Assembly: GCA_045598705.1 (NCBI GenBank)
Contig: JAZLMM010000014.1
Span: 1 to 16,426, forward strand
Source: Scatonaster sp045598705
GTDB taxonomy: Bacteria > Bacillota > Clostridia > Saccharofermentanales > Saccharofermentanaceae
Direction: 5' to 3'
DNA length: 16,426 nucleotides
The first letter of the stretch is position 1; every line of letters begins with the position of its first letter. The notes under the pieces were generated by a model that had not been told where the DNA came from, ran no database searches, and saw only the letters and a program-made list of their open reading frames with translations. Below, piece by piece: positions 13,812-16,426 of this stretch. The position numbers and the translations under genes were made by a program.

Positions 13812-14432
13812 ATGGAAGAATTCTGCATCAGCGCGGAGCAACAAGCCGAAAATCAGAAGAAAATCAAGGAACTGCTTCTTTCGACTAATCGCCCCGGCAT
13901 CGACAAGCTTGTAGAGTGGATGGAGACAAAGACGGATTTCTTTGCGGCACCGGCTTCAACGAAATACCATCTGCACTGTGAAGGGGGACTGGCCCAGCAC
14001 AGTCTTCATGTCTATCAGCGATTATCTGAGAAAGTGAGTCAGGGACTCATCAAACTTCAAGACGATACCGTGATTATTACGTCTTTACTACACGATCTTT
14101 GTAAAGTGAATTTCTACGTCAAAGAGACGAAGAATGTCAAAGAAGGTACAAAGATCAATCAGTACGGCAAAGAAGTTGCGAACTGGGTGGAGAAGGAAGT
14201 GTGGGGCATTAAGGATTCTTTTCCCGTGGGACACGGCGAGAAATCCTGCTGGTATATCCAGAATTTCATTCGTCTGAGACCGGAGGAATATGCCATGATC
14301 CGACTTCACATGGGACCGGACAAGAATAGCTATCCGGATCCTTTCTCTGAGTCGGCCAAACTCTATCCGTCTGTGGTGGCGATTTACACATCAGACATCG
14401 AATCAGCTTATATTTTGGAGGAAAACTTATGA
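13812..14432 (+). CDS. HD-domain metal-dependent hydrolase
   Basis: Metal-dependent phosphohydrolase of the HD superfamily; members cleave nucleotides, cyclic dinucleotides or RNA ends, and the substrate here is unknown. 206 residues. AAAGGAG at 13793-13799 lies 12 bases upstream. The metal site is visible: H63 and H66 (GLAQHSLHVY), the H94-D95 pair (SLLHDLCKV), H141 (VGHGEKS), H166 and D195 (TSDIESA). An N-terminal helical stretch of about 45 residues precedes it. It resembles the HD part of YhaM-type 3'-5' exoribonucleases but has no OB-fold domain. Its stop codon overlaps the start of the GH120 gene by 4 bases (ATGA), so translation of the two is coupled. Confidence 0.85.
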   Translation: MEEFCISAEQQAENQKKIKELLLSTNRPGIDKLVEWMETKTDFFAAPASTKYHLHCEGGLAQHSLHVYQRLSEKVSQGLIKLQDDTVIITSLLHDLCKVNFYVKETKNVKEGTKINQYGKEVANWVEKEVWGIKDSFPVGHGEKSCWYIQNFIRLRPEEYAMIRLHMGPDKNSYPDPFSESAKLYPSVVAIYTSDIESAYILEENL

Positions 14433-16423
14433 TTTACTATGTTGATCAAAACACGAAGTCACAGGGTGCCGGTACCAAAGAGCATCCATTTCTAACGATT
14501 ACTGCCGCAGCGAAGATCGCAAAACCTGGCGATGAGATCCTAGTTATGCCGGGTGTGTATCGTGAATATGTAGATCCCCAGAATGCGGGAACGGAAGATG
14601 CTCGCATTACCTATCGCTCTGTCGAGCCGCTTCAGGCTGTAATCACCGGTGCGGAGATTGTGAAGGGATGGGAGAAATACGAGGGGAATACTTGGAAAGT
14701 CGAAATCGATAACGGTATCTTCGGCGCATACAATCCGTATGATACACGCGTTGGCGGCGACTGGTATTTCTGGCATCGTCATCCACATACAGGATGCGTC
14801 TATATCAACGACGTGGCCCTCTACGAGGCGGATGATCTGGATACCTGTCTGAAAGGTGAGGTAGATCCGGCTTCCTGGGAACCGGAGAACTCTACACGTA
14901 AATGGTACTGTGAGCAGAAAGACGGTAAGACGGTCATCTATGCGAATTTCCAGGGTGCAGACCCGAATGCAGAGAAGGTGGAGATCAACGTTCGTCGCAA
15001 CTGCTTCTTCCCAAGTAAGACACATGTCGGATATATCACACTTTCTGGTTTTACTGTATGTAAGGCGGCAACGACTTGGGCGCCTCCGGCAGCTTTCCAG
15101 GATGGCATGATCGGCCCGCACTGGAGCCGTGGCTGGATTATTGAGGATTGCGAAGTCAGCCATAGCCGTTGCTGTGGGATTTCCTTGGGAAAATATCTTG
15201 ACCCGGAGAATGATCATTACTTCACCAAGTATCGTGTGAAGAGTCCGACACAGATGGAACGAGATGCCGTCTGTCGTGGTCAGTACCACGGATGGCTCAA
15301 AGAAGAGATCGGTTCTCATATCGTTCGCCGTTGCCATATTCACCACTGCGAACAGACCGGTATCGTCGGCCGTATGGGTGGTGTATTCTCAATCATCGAA
15401 GATAACCATATTCACAACATCAACAACATGATGGAGATTGGTGGCGCTGAGATCGCAGGTATCAAGATGCATGCTGCAATCGATGTTACAATGAGACGAA
15501 ACCACATCCATCACTGCACCATGGGTATCTGGTGTGACTGGCAGGCACAGGGAACGATTCTTTCCCAGAACTTCCTGCACGATAATCACACGCCGTCCTA
15601 TGCGACGAGGATCCGCGGTACGATTATGAGCCAGGATATTTTCGTAGAGGTCGGTCATGGTCCGACGCTCATCGATAACAATGTCATGTTAAGTAAAGCT
15701 TCCCTTCGTCTGGCGACAGAAGGTGTGGCCGTCGTCAACAACCTAATCTGTGGTACGTTCCAGGCAATCGGCGGTGGTACGGATGACATCATTTCCGGCA
15801 AGAATCAGCCGAGATATACGCCTTATCACTTCCCACACAGAACAGAAGTGATGGGCTTCATGAGCATTCTTCACGGTGATGATCGTATCTACAACAACAT
15901 CTTCATGCAGAAGTGGCCAATCGAAGAGATGCCGGCAGACGAGAACCCAATGTTCTTCGATCTTCAGGAAGCCGGTACCTTCATCTTCGATGAATACCCA
16001 ACTTACGATGAGTGGATCGAGACTTTCCATCTGGATGAGCCGATGTCCTACGAGATGGGCATCATGGAGAAGCACTTCCAGCATCTCCCGGTATGGATCG
16101 ATCACAACATCTACTTCAATGGTGCGAAGCCGTGGGCCAAAGAACAGAATAAGTGCGAGGTGGACGGATTTGAGGCCAAGGCGGACGTAGTGGAGAAGGA
16201 TGGCGAGTACTTCTTACAGACAAATGTGTATGAGAAGGTGAAGGATTTCTCCTGTGGTATCATCAATTCGGACATTCTCGGTAAGGCTTTCCAGCCTGAC
16301 CAGCGCTTCGAGAATACCGATGGTTCAGCAATCGTATTTAACTACGACTTCTTCGGTAAAGACCGCGGGGTCATGACGATTGCGGGTCCTCTTGCCGAGG
16401 CGGCGGTAGCATACCAGCTATAA
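14429..16423 (+). CDS. GH120 beta-xylosidase (right-handed beta-helix)
   Basis: Releases xylose from the non-reducing end of short xylo-oligosaccharides; cytoplasmic, as no signal peptide is seen. 664 residues, complete, close to the roughly 640 of Thermoanaerobacterium saccharolyticum XylC. Shared features recalled from XylC include GTKEHPFLTI near 15-24, YANFQGADPN at 171-180, INVRR.CF at 186-193, WAPP and GWIIED at 235-240, and HAAIDV near 348-353. The catalytic nucleophile is D370 in CDWQAQG and the acid/base is E407 in FVEVGHGP, matching D382 and E405 of XylC. In XylC these are 23 residues apart; here they are 37, so about 14 residues (386-399) are inserted between them. The repeated N- and I-rich segments (for example 300-365) form the beta-helix coils. 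It overlaps the HD gene by 4 bases. The stop is TAA at 16421-16423, three bases before the window end. Confidence 0.9.
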   Translation: MIYYVDQNTKSQGAGTKEHPFLTITAAAKIAKPGDEILVMPGVYREYVDPQNAGTEDARITYRSVEPLQAVITGAEIVKGWEKYEGNTWKVEIDNGIFGAYNPYDTRVGGDWYFWHRHPHTGCVYINDVALYEADDLDTCLKGEVDPASWEPENSTRKWYCEQKDGKTVIYANFQGADPNAEKVEINVRRNCFFPSKTHVGYITLSGFTVCKAATTWAPPAAFQDGMIGPHWSRGWIIEDCEVSHSRCCGISLGKYLDPENDHYFTKYRVKSPTQMERDAVCRGQYHGWLKEEIGSHIVRRCHIHHCEQTGIVGRMGGVFSIIEDNHIHNINNMMEIGGAEIAGIKMHAAIDVTMRRNHIHHCTMGIWCDWQAQGTILSQNFLHDNHTPSYATRIRGTIMSQDIFVEVGHGPTLIDNNVMLSKASLRLATEGVAVVNNLICGTFQAIGGGTDDIISGKNQPRYTPYHFPHRTEVMGFMSILHGDDRIYNNIFMQKWPIEEMPADENPMFFDLQEAGTFIFDEYPTYDEWIETFHLDEPMSYEMGIMEKHFQHLPVWIDHNIYFNGAKPWAKEQNKCEVDGFEAKADVVEKDGEYFLQTNVYEKVKDFSCGIINSDILGKAFQPDQRFENTDGSAIVFNYDFFGKDRGVMTIAGPLAEAAVAYQL

Positions 16424-16426
16424 TTT

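Noticed and set aside
14540..15346. Minus-strand open frame of 268 codons
   Set aside because: Antisense to the GH120 gene, whose family motifs are continuous here; its translation has no domain pattern.
1..16426. CRISPR array, prophage genes or antiphage defence operon
   Set aside because: No regularly spaced repeats, Cas-like motifs, phage structural genes or defence domains were seen; the only mobile-element gene is the IS110-type transposase.

Overview
The window is bacterial and most likely from the Bacillota (Firmicutes). Supporting signs are AAGGAG-type ribosome binding sites, an OmpR-family regulator followed by a HAMP-PAS histidine kinase, extended -10 promoters, a one-piece tmRNA, and intracellular glycosidases of families GH3, GH2 and GH120. 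I cannot fix the genus. The set of sugar enzymes fits an anaerobic, plant-fibre-using gut or rumen species; that is inference.

Layout. (1) 1-2301 is an AT-richer accessory stretch. It holds the 3' part of an IS110/IS1111-type transposase, a roughly 330-base non-coding tail with a large nested RNA fold (candidate bridge/seekRNA), two small overlapping genes for exported proteins of unknown function, and a short coding relic. (2) 2302-2680 on the minus strand is ssrA (tmRNA), whose 3' end faces the accessory stretch, so ssrA may mark the edge of an inserted island. (3) 2849-8618 on the plus strand holds two large cytoplasmic glycosidase-family genes: a GH3 beta-glucosidase/xylosidase-like enzyme and a LacZ-like GH2 protein that has lost the usual catalytic and sugar-contact residues. 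A bidirectional terminator at 8631-8665 separates them from (4), a minus-strand operon at 8672-11945: response regulator, histidine kinase and RluF-type pseudouridine synthase. (5) 12187-16423 is a divergent plus-strand operon: class I rRNA-methyltransferase-like protein, RluA/RluD-type pseudouridine synthase, HD-domain protein, and a GH120 beta-xylosidase translationally coupled to the HD gene.

How the genes relate. GH3, GH2-like and GH120 proteins all lack signal peptides, so they would act on imported oligosaccharides, GH120 on xylo-oligosaccharides. No transporter or sugar-responsive regulator is visible here, so the pathway is incomplete in this window. RluF and the methyltransferase/RluA pair are RNA-modification genes that happen to flank the two-component system.

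The most notable items are the full-length GH2 protein with a degenerate active site, the folded RNA downstream of the IS110-type transposase, the pair of overlapping exported proteins (one resembling an orphan protease pro-domain), and the GH120 enzyme with an insertion between its two catalytic residues. Family assignments were made by eye from remembered motifs; no database search was possible.
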